A stretch of 64,000 nt of DNA, from the NCBI GenBank assembly GCA_907163375.1, contig CAJQUW010001414.1, positions 62,001-126,000 on the forward strand, read 5' to 3'. Both the position numbers and the translations under genes were made by a program. The notes below the pieces were generated by a model. The model did no database searches. It saw nothing but the letters and a program-made list of their open reading frames with translations, and had not been told where the DNA came from. This stretch comes from Prostheceraeus crozeri. Its lineage: Eukaryota > Platyhelminthes > Polycladida > Euryleptidae. Of the stretch, positions 33,624-47,510 are shown in pieces; position 1 is the stretch's first letter, and each line of letters begins with the position of its first letter.

Positions 33624-36600
33624 CTGTCTGCCTAATATGGAATTCAAAAACGCATACAGCGTTAGCATCTCTCCTTGAAGAAAGTTTCTGACACTCAATG
33701 ATCCACGAGAAACTTCTAGAGGCAGTAGATGCCATCGTGGGCAAGCCAAGGAGTCGAGGCAATAATCCTCTTGGACTTTCTCAACAGTGCAGGTTGTTGT
33801 CAGTCTGAATACTTCACCAGTTCAGTAATATTACGCGTACTACTTGATCACTGAAAGTAACTGCACACTAAAGTTCTTGTCTCAAATGATTTCTCTCGCT
33901 AGCTCTGATCATCATCATCAACTGTTATTGAATCAGTCTAGCATAGCAATGTATTTAGTAAACATACAAACGAAAACGATAATTAGTACAATCATAAGAC
34001 GACTGAAATGCGTCATGCAGTAGAAGAATTAAGGTAAATGCATTTGCACATCAGCTCAGGTGTGAGGTGACATTTGTACTAACCCGTTCCATACAGGGAG
34101 GATGGAACGATTCTTCCCTGTCGCACTCCCCTAAGCACGCTTTTGTGAGTCTCTTTTCAATAAAAACCATCACGTCAAAAATCATTTGTCCACGAGACGG
34201 TCAAATTCATGACTTTGTGAAGTACCTTCCTTCGAAGGACTTGTATTTTAAACTCTAAAGAAGTTCATTGATTTTCAATAAGAGTGTAGGCAAACCGGCT
34301 TTACATAACTGCTTACGAAAAGAAGAACTCACTATAATCACTGACAATCAACAAACCTATTATTTTGGGTGAACATTTTGGAGAACTTGAATATGAATTT
34401 TAGCGCATGAGTCCCTCCTCAGTTTGACGCAATCTATGAACGCAAAATTGAGAATACACAGCGGTTGACTGATGCAAGAAAGGCGTCGCTCTAATCAACT
34501 AATGCTTGGATATTCGAAGATGATGATTATTAAGCTACTACATCAATAATCTTTCGACCATAACCTTCTACAGAAATGGTAATGGGCGATAAGTAAGTCC
34601 GACTGTAAACAAGTTAGTAGCAATAATGCGACCTTGACTACGTAGTTGTAATTGAAGTATGTGCCACAAATGCACCGACTTGGGCGTCCAATGTATCGGC
34701 ATACATCACTTGCCGAGAGTGATGACACGCCCTGACTGTAATGATGAAGACGAACCAGAGTTTAGGGAAAGTCATTTCGCTCTCAATATGATACATAATA
34801 GTATCCTGAAACTGATGAGCAAAGTACAAATGCAATTCAATGAACTTATCGGTCAGTTTTTGTGACTCACTGATTTATAAATACCTATCAGAACATGTTG
34901 TGAAGAATATTCTCAAGTTATGAAAACGCAATGATAATGTTAAGTTTGAAATCAGTGGACAATTCCTGAAAATATGACGGCAAGAGTACTTCTACGGTTT
35001 AGTTTGCAGCATTATAAACATTAGATTGAAGAAATAGTTAATATGATAAGAAAGGAACTCCTTGTCTCCAGACCCGACGATGCTGGTGCGCAGAGAAAGC
35101 TTGTCTTAGTGTACATATTGTTTTTAGCTTCATTTATACATAATTTTGTAAGTGTTCACCGATCCCTTGCAGTGAGACAATAAAGAGATTATTATTTTTT
35201 TACTTTTCAATGCGGATAAAATTTCTGAGGGGGAACTGGCTTTTTTATTGCGAGTAATTCAACGTGTTGGATCATCAGGTTGATGACCAACATGAACTTG
35301 ATGCACCAAATGATGCAGGCATTCATGAGAGCGAGTTCCCCATATAATGGTGCCACATAATATGCAAAACCCCCATGATTATAAGCATTCAGCATTAAAT
35401 CCCAATGTAACTTTATATGCTCGCTAAGTTGATGGCACTTTCTACATTTTCCAATACCCCTTCTCAAATAGATCACTTTCTAGGCATTATCAATAACAGC
35501 TGAGATCTTTTGCTATATTGTTTGCTATCATACTGTATAGCGGGCATTATTTCGGAAAGGAAATCCTAAAGATCTGAGGCCATATCCAGACAGCAATCAC
35601 TTATCAAATATCTCAGAATGAGCCTTGGAATCATTGGTATTCAGTCGTGATTTTGTCTATCAGCGACGAGTGACGCTTGTATTATTCTACATAGAATAGG
35701 AATGGGCAACTCATTACATCATAATATCATGTTGTAATTGCATAACAGCTTCATAATGCCGCACCAAGATTTTTGACTCAGTATTTATATTCCTTACTTA
35801 GATCAACAATACTGATAATGCACTGATCATTGAAATCGATCTACTATCATTTATCAAATGGACATTGCATTCTCAGATTTCACCAAGAGATGAGTCTAAA
35901 TGAGACGCTAAGAAACTCACGTTCTTCACAACGCCGCGGAGAATTGAAATCGTCCTCCTTTCCAGCTTCTGAAGCATTCAGGTAACGCCCTCTTCTCTGT
36001 TGCCTTATCCTGATTGTCGTGAATATCTTCGTCCCGATGGCCGACGGCTCTCAATGCAACGAGATGCGCTGTTGAGATAAGACAAATGAGCAAGAGTTCA
36101 ACATTGACATCAAGTCGAAATGAACTTTCATCCAACCATCCCTTATCTATAGTAGAACAATTCTCCACTCTATACGACTCTTCATCAACTCATGTCTACT
36201 GTCTGCAGAACAATATCAATTATCAACACGTGACAAATAATGAGGCTACCACATCGCTTACCTATCTCTTCAAAGTCACATACTCGTAAGCAAATAGAAC
36301 TTGTCAGCAAAAAAGGTTAAGGGGTAGACGTCAGTCAATCCTGATAACATGAATGACTTGATAATATCATAAAGTGTAATTTATGATGGCACACAGGAGG
36401 CTTTTCACTCTGCATAAATCAAAACAGAAGATTTTCTCTCTATCCCAATTTCTAGCCGTCTTCAAAAAATTAGTTGCGTCAATTTTAAGCACGTAATACA
36501 CCACTAATGAATCGAGTTGCAAATTATTTATCTAGTGATAGTCGAGAATAAGCATCTCAGTCTATATACTACAGAGCTCGTGCTTCCGACTAGTACTCGG

Positions 36601-37732
36601 ATAACCATTTCTGATTAATTCTATGTCAACATAGTTGATATTCAAAATGGTGGCTTGAAGACTAGCTGCATTGATCAAAAAGTATAATTTGATCGTTGAA
36701 CGGAAACACGAGTTCTGTGGTAAAGCAGAGAATGCTTGTGCTCGACCATACCTAGATACAGAGCTACGACATATTTTACATCGATATATCTATTATCAAA
36801 AAATTTGAGAGAGCATCTTTTGATCTTAAATAAAAACAGTTCTCAAATTTGTATTTTATTAAAAAACTGATGTTTGTTTTTTGGATGCCATCTTTATGAG
36901 AGTTGCGAAACGATATCATTAATGCTTAAATTAAGACTTTCCTGGTCACATGAAAAGTCTATGTAGATATAAGACAGTTCAAAAGGGAATGAAAATCTTA
37001 TTTTCTACTTACTTCTGCCAGCCATTTAAGAGGAATACACGCACGCTGAAAGCATTGGGATATCTGACTTATATTATTATTGAATAGAATCCTTGTTTCA
37101 ACAAAGTAGTAAAGAATTAAGTCCGGAAACTTAGTAGAAATGTTGACATTTTGTTTCATTAATTCGGCTTCCTCTTATGTTACATCTAGGTAGAACATTT
37201 TCCAACTTTTGATCATGTTCATCAATGGAGCAAATGCAGTATATAATTGGAGCGGCAACGAATCGCATAAAAAGGATTATGGGTGTCAGTAATGGACTGC
37301 CAACGTTCGGGTATTTTTTTGTTGAAAAATACCAATTTCTCGCCTTCTATTCAGCAAATAAAAAAGCAGCAAGTTCCATTGCTTAGTAGTCTTTTCCCAT
37401 TTTCTGAATAGAATTTTGGAGATAAATTGGTACTTTCCTTAAAAGATGTTCTCTTAAAACATCACTGACCCACAGAAGCACCAATGAGACCAGGTAAGAG
37501 AAAACTGGAAAGCTCGAAATGTTTCGCAAACCTACATCAACCGACGTCGAACTGAGGCGATAGTAATTGAGGCAAATCTATTTTAAATGACTGTTGTAAT
37601 TAACTGAATACGGTCCAATGTTTTTAAATGCAACATTGGATATCAACTAACACAAAGAAAGCTTTCACAGACTTCAGTTATAGCACTGAATTGAATTTCT
37701 GGTGATTAATTATGATTTCTTTATGATTTTTA
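33624..37732. other. non-coding stretch, one possible LINE 3' tail
   Basis: No gene recognised. Around 35040-35200 there is an AATAAA (35179-35184) followed by ATTATTATTTTTTT, resembling a retroelement 3' end. Other frames are short and unrecognised. Confidence 0.45.
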
Positions 37733-38207
37733 TTGCATTCTCTTCAGCAGCTGTTCATACTCTGTAGGGCTCAAGTTCATCATGTGGAGTCTTGCTCTAA
37801 CGTTTGGTCATCAGGTCCTCAGAGCAGTATACATGCAGACATATTTGATCGCATTCAGCGCAAGGCAGTTCGATGCTACTGCTTGTGTTCCGTCAAATTC
37901 GGCATCACTCGGACACCGTAGACCAGTCCGTATTTTCCATCGCTATTACCGAAGTCTTTGATCTGATAAACTTGCTTCCGCTGCTCCACGTTCTCATTCT
38001 TTTACCAGATACATAAGGGGAAGTGACTACGCAAATCCATCCAACTCATTATTCTTCGTTGACGAACGAGGAGATCGTTTTGAGAGATCATTCTTATATA
38101 GAACAGCAAGGTTGTGAAATAAGCTTTCCTTGGAGGTGTTCCCAACATTTGTCAGCGTTGAAGCATTCAAGAGGGCTGTCAACAATCTTCCACTAAGCTG
38201 TGTGTAG
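37733..38207 (+). pseudogene. LINE remnant, ORF2 C-terminus (CR1/jockey-like)
   Basis: Starts with SIHADIFDRIQRKAVR, the 'LDRIQRRAVRLI' segment of LINE ORF2. The relic then shifts frame (SLGHRR...IFHRYYRSL) and from 37962 reads APRSHSFTRYIRGSDYANPS, SFFVDERGDRFERSFLYRTA and ends AFKRAVNNLPLSCV before a stop at 38205-38207. A TGA replaces the Trp of the usual 'RLWN'. A clear but broken 3' end of a non-LTR element. Confidence 0.8.
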
Positions 38208-39724
38208 AGCTACATGTGATAATTTAATCGTTTTTTCATCGAATGCATTTCTGGTACGATATATTGGTTTGTAGGCCTATTTCTTTCGTCTTTTATCGTT
38301 ATTTTCATTTTTACCCAGCACGAGCAATGTAGGTATTAGTTCTTACTTCGTTGTGATGCATTTTGCATCCCAATATCCGTCTATTCACTTTTCTACCACT
38401 TTATTTTCAGTGTTTCTGTTAACAGGATACTTACCGGAGCTATACAGTTATGAACTGTGTATCTCTTTTTACTACACCGCTTCATAATTACCTAGTTATT
38501 TAGTTTTATTCCTTCATCATCCCCACTTTCATTCAATTTTCAGCTTATTTGCTTCTAATCGTCTCCTGAGGGACTCCTGTGGTGTGTACTCGGTCATGCA
38601 ATTTCAACACTTGTGTGTTCCTTTTGGTCATATGCATAAGTATGGGAATATTTTTCCAACAGAGATATTGAAACCGCTAAGCTTTTTCGTAATTAACCGG
38701 AGGCAGACACGCCCAACTTAGCGGAGCCCAAACGGGAACAAATTACATTCGCTCATGCGAGCCGCTAAACGCAAAAGTAATAAAATCATGAACAACTCCC
38801 TAGAATACTTTAAGATCCCATGTTATCCCCAACGACTCCCTACGCTATTTAGCATGATCCCTCACCTCATTGAAAAGAAGCACCTAAACATAGGCCTATA
38901 GTCAAGGCTAGACTGCACGCGCAGATGAACCTGGGCTGTGAACTCGTCGATTCTCCTGACTGAGTCCGAGTCCGATACACAAATGTCTGTTACAAAAGGT
39001 TCGGATCACAAAAAGACTCGCAAGCTTATATTTTTCAAAGGCTAAGAGCCGCACTGTTCACTCTTTCGTCAGGAACTCTCAGGTCAATTACCCGTGGTTT
39101 ACTACCATAGTGTGCGATAGTGCATGTCCAAAGAGGAACTCTGGCTATAAGTAGGTCCCGAAGAGAGGAAGCAAAATACGATTAGTATATCTGATCACTA
39201 AGGCGATTATAAAGTCAATATGGTCAATTTTTGTAGTATTGGTCAATAAAGTCGATAGTCATAGATTTATATAAATACCGTAGCATAGGCCACGACACCA
39301 ACTTTGAGGGTGCCATGGCCAATGGAAGCGAAGCAACTAAAACAAAGCGCGCGATGTGATGAATGAGTCACGTGAATGAGTTTATTATTCCCTTTTCTCT
39401 CCAGCGTTAACACATCAGACTCCACGTCGTTCACAATGACGAAGACTGCAGTGCGTAGACAGAACTGAGACAAACGATAGAGAAATGAGAAGCCCACACT
39501 CACGCGGCATTGCCAACAAGTTTATCGACGTCATAGCACAAAGACTAAGAGTATCTTCCCTTGTCTGCGTGTCATATTTAGTGGCTGGACGACATCAAAT
39601 GGTGTGTCTAATTATTGGCATAAATATCGATGATCATTTAAGCCATCTTCACCTGGGGAGTTGTGCGTCGATCACTCATTCAGTTCTTCGCTACATGGTC
39701 TTTTACTAGAGTTATAGTTCAAAA
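38208..39724. other. LINE 3' flank and unrecognised sequence
   Basis: The first few hundred bases may be the 3' UTR of the LINE ending at 38207. Two short overlapping frames at 39267-39709 are not recognised. Confidence 0.4.
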
Positions 39725-41207
39725 ATGCCCAAGGTGAAAGAACTCTCCGACAGGGAAAGGCACTTTCTTTATAAAATCCAAATTTCCTGAAAAATTCAGA
39801 CAGGGACGCCAAGCAATGAAACTGTTTTTGCGTTTTATGTGGAAAAGGTTGTCACATGTGAAAAAATTCCGTATTTTGTTGAACAACACAGATCTGACAA
39901 AGTATACATACACGAAAAGCCTTAATCAAAGTTCAGCAAATCAAAGTAAACGACAATTGGTGTTCCGTCCTCGTCAGGGTAAACAAGCTTTTTTTGCAAT
40001 TTTCGTCAATTATTGGGGTTTCAGTGCTTGCTGGAGCTGAATATTCGCTCAATAAATACTGAGGCATCCAAGCGCAAAGAAACTTGCTAATTATTGCGGG
40101 ACGTGATTTGCCTTCGGTATCATTCTTGGTTCGGACACGTATTGTTCAGGTCGATAGGAGAGAGTAAAATTGACGACTATTATGAAGTAGAACTTAAAGG
40201 ACCAAGAATATTTTCGTTAATTTCGGATGAAAGCTGCTTGGCAAAAATTTGAAGTTCGTGAATGTGTAGGCGGGACGCCTTGACGAACCCCTCATAAATA
40301 AACATATTTATGTCTCCTGTAAAACTATTCAGAAAGTTTGATTCAGATAATGTTTTAAAAATGATCGATGACGCGATGAGAATGATGGAACGTTGAAAGA
40401 GGGAAATGTTCTGTTATTCATATTCCGTATGCTAGCCTCCGTATGATGATCCATGCGGTCTAAACTCTGAAAATCTTTGTATCCAAAGCTTCGACATCTC
40501 ACGTGCCTAGCCTCACTTAATACACAATTGCCTCAGAAAGAGTTCGACGGTAAGGTACTTTTGCGCCACTGACAATCTTATTGCAACAGTGAAATCGGCA
40601 AACTGCTAAAAATCGGTCACGGTTTGAACATGTTCGAGAAGATTATTGGTGCTCGCCTACAACCCCACTCTGACAAGTATGAGCATCATGGCTCCGAAGG
40701 CAGCTTCATACTATTCAGGACAATTTCAATGAAATCAAAACAGTTGTATTGAGCTTTTCTGACGATGGTCTATTGGTGCAGAGGAAAGCAAAGCAAAGCG
40801 GTCAATGTTCGAGAAATAACTGACGAACTTGTCTTGTTGTCTGTAACTTACAGACACTTGCCAAGTATTGTTAAAAAAGTTAGTAGTAGGAAAATCAGAA
40901 CTACACAATTCTTCAAGCGTATGAAGATTTCCGAGGTTTGAAAAGTGAGTTAGGATCACTTGATCCTCCAAATATTTTGCCATATTTGGAGGAACGCCTA
41001 TCCAAGGAAGAGGATCTACAAGAAATTATTGATGCATCGGGGAATCTTTCACCAAGTGAGTATCACATGCTGCTAAATGCTCAGCCATCAAGTGGAGATG
41101 TTGCACGTGCTTTTTCAAAATTGAACAATCTTTTGGCTGATGATCGAAATTTTCTTGAGGAAAACATTGAAAGCTACATTGTTTCTTATGTGAATAACTC
41201 TTGAAGT
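39725..41207 (+). pseudogene. hAT-like transposase relic with BED-type zinc finger
   Basis: The N-terminal part, across three frames, reads MPKVKELSDRERHFLYKIQI, then CVLCGK, VVTCEKIPYFVEQH and RSDK, a Cys2...His-type finger similar to BED-like fingers. The C-terminal frame 40938-41204 has LSPSEYHMLLNAQPSSGDVA followed by RAFSKLNNLLADDRNFLEEN and ends SYVNNS, matching the dimerisation block 'S..ERSFS...L..DR..L...N...Y....N' of hAT-type transposases. The middle is degraded, with VTYRHLPSIVKKVSSRKI at about 40840-40900. Confidence 0.6.
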
Positions 41208-43690
41208 AAACTTATCTGACGTTTTCACATGTTTTGTTTTTACGATGTATTTTTAGTCGGTGGTGATTAAAGTTTTTGATAAAGTTTTTCGGTCAATTTT
41301 TAAAGTCAATTTTCATGGTTTTGAAGTCAATTCGATGGATCAAAGAAACTAATTTTTAGGTCAATAAAAAAATCGCTCTACTGATCACTATAAAGACTGC
41401 TTTGTGCATCAGCAGGCTACACCAACTGATCTTCGGATACGACTTTGAGACCCCTCAAACTGGAGAGCATTTATATGTATACTCAGAATTTTCTGGTAGG
41501 CGTTTTACACTTAACACCATCAGCTTTTGAGCCAGACATCCGATTCACTTGATCCTAGAAATACACATACGGATAAATATGTAATCATAGCAAATATGGA
41601 AACATTTCATCTCGATCATGCATCTCATTCATAGGGAAAAATATCGCTACCGCAACAAATTTCGACCATCCTCTCTAACACGGAAATTTAGTAGGCATAG
41701 AGAAAAATTGTGAAACACGGGGATTGAAAGGGAAAATTAACTAATAGACTAATAACTAAGCTAATAACTAATACTAAGCTAATAGACCAAGCTTGATTAC
41801 GCCGACTAGATTTTTTCTGTTGCCTGAATCATCTCTATCTAAAAGATAAAATATCATTATAGACGTCTGACAACTCAGGTTTCTTGAGTTTAAACACAGA
41901 ATGAGACATATCGGCCTACAATCTACAATAGGCCTAGTCTTAAGGGCGCCTATAGTTTTCTAATGCAGCTGTTGGATTTCGCTTTTTTACTGATCAGCAA
42001 CCCTATCACCGCATAAAATCCCACTCTAATAATCTCTAAGACCTCATGTAAGTATACTAGCTTTAGCCCCACCGTATTATATAGATGCATTGGATGTCAT
42101 TATTGACAAGCGTAAAAAACTTCATCGGACAAAGACTCGGTAGGATTTCGCCAACGAGTCTGAGTCCCGAGTCATTCATGGAATAATTTGTTGCATACTG
42201 CAGGTATGAGTACATGTTCGAGTGTTTAGCCTTTAAGCATATGTTAGAGAGATGTTACAACTGAAAGGGGTGGTGATTTTAATAATTGAAAGTTAAAGGA
42301 AGAGTGAAGATAACCTAAAAATGTAACCATCTGCAAGATGTCAGGGTGACCGAATTCAAAATGTTTCAGTTAACTACGACATCGACGCTACCTTATTAAT
42401 TGCACCGCTTATTGTACCTTCTATTTATATAATATCCGATTTGCACCCTGAAAAGAATCGCGAGAGCTCTCGATACCACGACTGTTTTGTCCATCATTAT
42501 TTTGCCTCGCACTCACCTCGAAGTCACTAACGCCTTTAAGACTGATAATCATATTAGATACAGTGTCTCGAATGTGTCTGCGGTACATTAGCTTGTGTTA
42601 AAAACTGCTGACAACAGACATGTAGGAAACTGAATTTCAAAAAAAAGATTATTTAAGCAAAAAACGAAAATGAAATTTGGAAAGGAACAAGACGACAGTT
42701 GGCCAGAAGCATCACATAGTACTCAAATACCACATCACATGGGCATTTCCATGAAAATGCAGACATGAGCACCAGAAACTAAAATTCAGTCACACGCCTG
42801 AACTTTCATGCCGATGTATCCAAAGAACCCTAAATTATAGCTTTCTAATCGATCTTGCTTCATACAATGTCATATTCTAGATTTTCATGCTTTCATCTTT
42901 GACATGAGAATAATAGGCCTAATCTATAAAATTGAAAAATATCCTCATGTTTTAAGCAAGGAAAAAATTGATTTCCGAATCTTCCATTTCAATATCTACT
43001 ACACCTTTCTTGTATTCTCAATCAGTGCCTACAACAGCGCTACAAAAACTTCAGTATCACACCTAGACTTATGGGTGGATTTTGCAATAGCTCCTATGAG
43101 TTGGCCTATCGTCACGCACGTAACGAAAATCTATTATTCAATGATATCCTGCAAAAATATTGATGGATTTTATTGATACTCTGTAATTTTTCAACTAAAC
43201 TTATTGTACACACCTAGTGCGTGTAGAAAACTAGCTTTTATTGAAATCAACTGCAAGTGGGAGAACTGTCGTTATGTACGAGACGTTTTGAAAGTAATGG
43301 GAAACGAAATATCATAATGTCATGAACTAAACATCTAGTCTTATAATGAAGATCTATTCAAGTTATTAAATACGTAATTTGTGTAGTTGCACATGTGTAG
43401 ATTAAATGATAAGATGGTTGCATTCAATGTCACATATGTGCAGGATTCTCTAGCTTACTTTTACATAATTGAATTAGATCTCTCTGTATTTATCGTGAAT
43501 ACATTCGATTATATTATCATTTATGATGATTTGAGGAAACGTGATGGTCTGTTACTTTGAACATCCATGTCTCATACTGCTCAAGCACTAAAAGTTAGAA
43601 TTCTTGGAAGTCATTGTATTCTTAGACGAGAACTCGGCACTTAATGCAAACCAGGGTAGATGCTCGTGATGCAAACTACGAATACTATAG
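41208..43690. other. non-coding stretch with a short tandem repeat
   Basis: 41738-41790 holds a small CTAATAACTAA-type tandem repeat. A 90-codon plus frame at 42904-43176 is unrecognised. Confidence 0.45.
43685..43690. repeat. putative target-site duplication CTATAG, left
   Basis: Same six bases follow the right terminus at 45624-45629. Confidence 0.6.
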
Positions 43691-45623
43691 CAGGCCTGTG
43701 ATTAGCCTATGAGAAAAATTGAGGATTTTCATTGAAAAATTTGAGGAATGGAAACGGAGCCTAATGTGGTAATTGAAAAAAAGCTCCAAACTTTAACATG
43801 GATTTTGGGCCAAACTTCAAGTCATGAAAGTCACAACTAAGAAGGTAACTCCAGGGTTGACCACACCACACCTTTAGAAGTTGTGTATGCTACAAAGGGA
43901 TATTGGCCTGCTAATAATTACTTCCCACGTTGATACAAATTTAATTTGTTGACCTCAAGTACTATATGCTTAGAATGTGTCGAACAGAGGATATCACATC
44001 AAAAAAAAATCAGAAAACGTTCGGAGAATTAACCTACTTGCTTTCAATTTCATATATAGAATTGTACCGGGAACAGAGTGCTTCAGATATCAGATCAAGC
44101 TGCTGATATCGCTGTGATTCACGCTATCGTTTCCAATTCCATGATGCTTGTCAGATTTGTATACTGTAATTTTTTGAATTTAAGAAATATCTTCAAATAC
44201 ATGCATGTAGGGCTTTGTGACGATCAATTTTTACGAACTGATTTTAGACAAATTTGGGAGGAGAGTAACCCATAAGTATATAAAGATTAAAATTGTTGAC
44301 GGAATGCATTGCCTGTGGCTAAAAAAATCAGTTATTATGAAGGATGGCCACATTACACACATTAAAATTACTTTTTTTTACTGAATAAGCTTTGGGGTTC
44401 TTTGTTAACCTGTTAGCGCTTTGATCATAACGTTCCCGATCTCCATTCAAATGAGCATGAATTCTCTCGCACGACACAAAACAAACAGTCAGGAACAGGC
44501 TTGCCAGTTAAGTTGTTGGTTCATCTAGGCAAAGGGTGAAAGAATCATCACCTCTATTCCCATGAAGTTCCGCCAAGAGATATTGACATCCACATCTTGC
44601 AGTAGACCAGGTTGAAAATCTACCAACCCAGTAATATGTGGTTTGAATGTCTTATTTACTCTAAGTTCGCATGCAAACGATGAACGATTCGTGCGTTACT
44701 TTCACACCAAGCTTGTGTTCAGATGTCGGTCCGGCAAACCCTGGAAAACGTAGCTGCAGGACTCATGGGGATAGCAGAGTTCATAAGCTTCTAACCGCCA
44801 CACGCTAGTGACCAGGAGGCATGTAGTACACTAAATTTAGGGACGATTTGCTTTACCCCTTCGGATGTGTTCATGTTCAGCGGAAATTAAAATGGAAGAG
44901 AATGATGGTAAAGCAAAAGTTTCAGTTGACAAGAGTACTGAAATCCAAGTGGGCTGGGCTACCTTATACTTTATCATATAATGGATATAGAAGATCGATA
45001 TCCTTAAAATTCTTTAAGAAGCCACACGCATGGCATTTGGCAACCATATAGTCGCAGAAGCATAATAGAAGGCTGTGAGAAAAGGTCAAGATAATTAATG
45101 AAAATAATTGAAAGCATTTTATTGTTGGAATTCTATGGAACATCATGATGTTTGAAGTAAAAATTGATTGCAGTGTTCAGATAGCCTATACAATTTCTGT
45201 AGGTTGATCGCAGTGCTTTCACTCATCAAATGACGTGAAAGTGTTGCAACTTAAAGGAGTTTTCGATCAGACAATAACTTCAGAGAACTTCTCTGCCATA
45301 GCAAAATAGGTGCGACGAACCCAAACATCTGCAGCCCTGTAGCTTCCAGAGGTGAAAACGACCGTAAAATAAGAACACGTATATAAATCATAATTGTTCA
45401 TGCTCAGCAGTCAGGATAGGATTCTATCTCAGGTTCTTGATTGAAAATTTACATATCATCGTCATTCACCAAAAAACAATGCATTATCCTACAGTTAGTC
45501 TAAAATGTGTCACATTTGAGGAATTTCTCTTAGTTAAGCTATATTTGAGGAATTTTTGAGGATTTGAGGAGTAAAAACAATATTTGAGGAATCTGAGGAA
45601 TTTGAGGAGTAATCACAGGCCTG
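43691..45623. mobile_element. non-autonomous DNA transposon, hAT-like ends
   Basis: The termini CAGGCCTGTGATTA (left) and TAATCACAGGCCTG (right) are perfect 14-bp inverted repeats, flanked by CTATAG on both sides. Subterminal regions on both ends are rich in TTGAGGA motifs. The right 770 bp recur at 6640-7330. No transposase frame is visible. The CAG-start suggests hAT, but hAT normally makes 8-bp duplications and I can align only six bases. Confidence 0.7.
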
Positions 45624-46068
45624 CTATAGGCTACCATATCTTTCTATATAATTTTAGAAATTGTCATGTAGGCCTTTGTGCCACGCTGTTTACCTTAATT
45701 TACAAAATTCAGATAATCATTATGTGAATTTTCTGAATTAAGGTTAGCAGCGTGCCAATGACCAAAATAGTAGCTACGAAGAGATATGAGAAATATCAAT
45801 ATTGCATACACGTGCAATTATTGGATAATATCAATGTGGTTCACGAAAGTGTCATAATATAAAGACGTTGCAGGAATAATATGACGGCATGAGGTAGGCT
45901 ACCTTCACGAGCTGAACGATAATTTGGCAGGAATATTATCAGAGGTCAAATGGATTAACAATCGCAAATTATATGAGTGACACTTTACAATCGGATCTAA
46001 CATAATTGCTATGACAGCTGATGCGTGGTGGTGAGGGTTTGATCCTGCCAATTGACACAGTCGCATAA

Positions 46069-46142
46069 GTGGCTCGTAGCTCAGTTGGTTAGAGCAAAGG
46101 TATAGTTAACCTTAGTCGTAGGTTCGAATCCTACCAGCCGCA
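46069..46142 (+). tRNA. tRNA-like pol III unit, anticodon AGT (Thr) if functional
   Basis: A-box TAGCTCAGTTGG (46077-46088) and B-box GGTTCGAATCC (46121-46131) are intact. The D-stem GCTC/GAGC, the anticodon stem AAGGT/ACCTT with loop ATAGTTA (AGT at 46104-46106) and the T-stem GTAGG/CCTAC all pair. The acceptor stem GTGGCTC/CAGCCGC has a G-T wobble and one mismatch, and there is an extra base before the D-stem. A TTTT terminator lies at 46147-46150. A weak acceptor and U at position 37 suggest a tRNA pseudogene or SINE head rather than a housekeeping tRNA. Confidence 0.6.
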
Positions 46143-47105
46143 CATCTTTTGCATGGCAATCTGATCCATCGTTTATATATATAATTTCATTGTTGTTAAA
46201 TGCGATGAAAGGAAATTAAACAATTAGAGTTTCTTCATTCATTCCATTCAAGTATCACTAAGTACTTCCTAGTGAAAAATGTTTGCGTATTAATTCTATA
46301 GAGCACATTGATTTCGCGAACACTTTGCAAATCACACTAAAACATAAAACTAAATATAAACATAGTCATACTTATAAACATAGTCATACTAAACACAATA
46401 CTAGAACATAAAAATGCAGTTCAAAAAATAGAGCGATATGTCCAAATAATAATAATGCGGATCGTGAGTTGATTCAATAATACAAGGATGAGGATTGATG
46501 TTCAATGCAATTACAAAACAAATTCAATTAGAAATAAAAAATAAACACATATTTGTTGGTTTGATTAAAAATTACAAGCATGAATGATGGCACAATACAA
46601 ATAGAAGGAAGAGCGATGTATTGAAATAATAATGATCATGACTTGATTCAATTATTCAGAAGATGATATAAGGCTACACAGATTAGCACTTCTTTCTACT
46701 TGGGCACTTACAATTGTTTTTTCAAGTCGACATTTCAACATTCTTCGTGCAGTATAGAACTTTAGTTGCATTTAACATTACATTATTTTTCAGCCCGACA
46801 CTTTCAACCTACGAGGAATGGAGAGAGGACTAAGATGCTCTACTGCATTTTTTAGAAGTTCAGTTAAGTTGGCCTCCGATTTTTAAAATCTGAAGGTCTT
46901 TAATCTCTAATTTCTTTAGACATACCGGAGAGTCTCGGCTCGCTTTGTATTAGCACGTTTGGACAAAGTCACGATGAAGCTCCTGTTATGAAGAACAGTC
47001 ATACAAAACGGGATAAAAAAGTTTTCCGTTATGTGAATGACATTGGGGGCTAGATGGTGGACAGTGGAATGGATTATTGACCAAATCACTGAACATGCGG
47101 AGACC
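46143..47105. other. non-coding stretch, nothing recognised
   Basis: A short ACATAGTCATACT direct repeat near 46360-46390; otherwise nothing. Confidence 0.5.
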
Positions 47106-47510
47106 TTAATAGTTCGCCTGTAGGCCTATTCCAACGGAACAAATGCAGAGCATTGACAGTTCAAACGAGATTGAATGTTTTCCAATTTGTTGACACCACG
47201 CTGTGTAAAGTTTACAAAATGAAAAAGCTAAACTGACTTGAAATGATAATATTCGACGAAGTTTTTTACACGCAGCATCAGTATGCAGCTCCGATGTCAA
47301 CTTCGTGTCGATTGTCACTCCTAAAAAATGCAGTCTTTACATAAGATGGTTGGCAGTTCGAAATTATAGTCGGCAAATCCATCATCAGTTGAGATAGAAA
47401 TTTGTCTCGCTTGAAAAGTATCCCTGAGTTCCTCCAATGATCAGACGGGATTCGTGAATGGAAAAGCTCCACATACGAAAATTTAGCACTGTTCAGTTCG
47501 AAGAATGCAA
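47106..47510 (-). pseudogene. LINE remnant, reverse transcriptase fragment
   Basis: The minus frame reads GVTIDTKLTSELHTDAACKK followed by LRRILSF, matching the 'FLGV.ID..L....H....CKK' segment C-terminal to the RT catalytic core of CR1/jockey-like elements. An upstream frame with ELNSAKFSYVELF resembles the preceding 'LN..KT..M.F' segment. Degraded. Confidence 0.6.
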
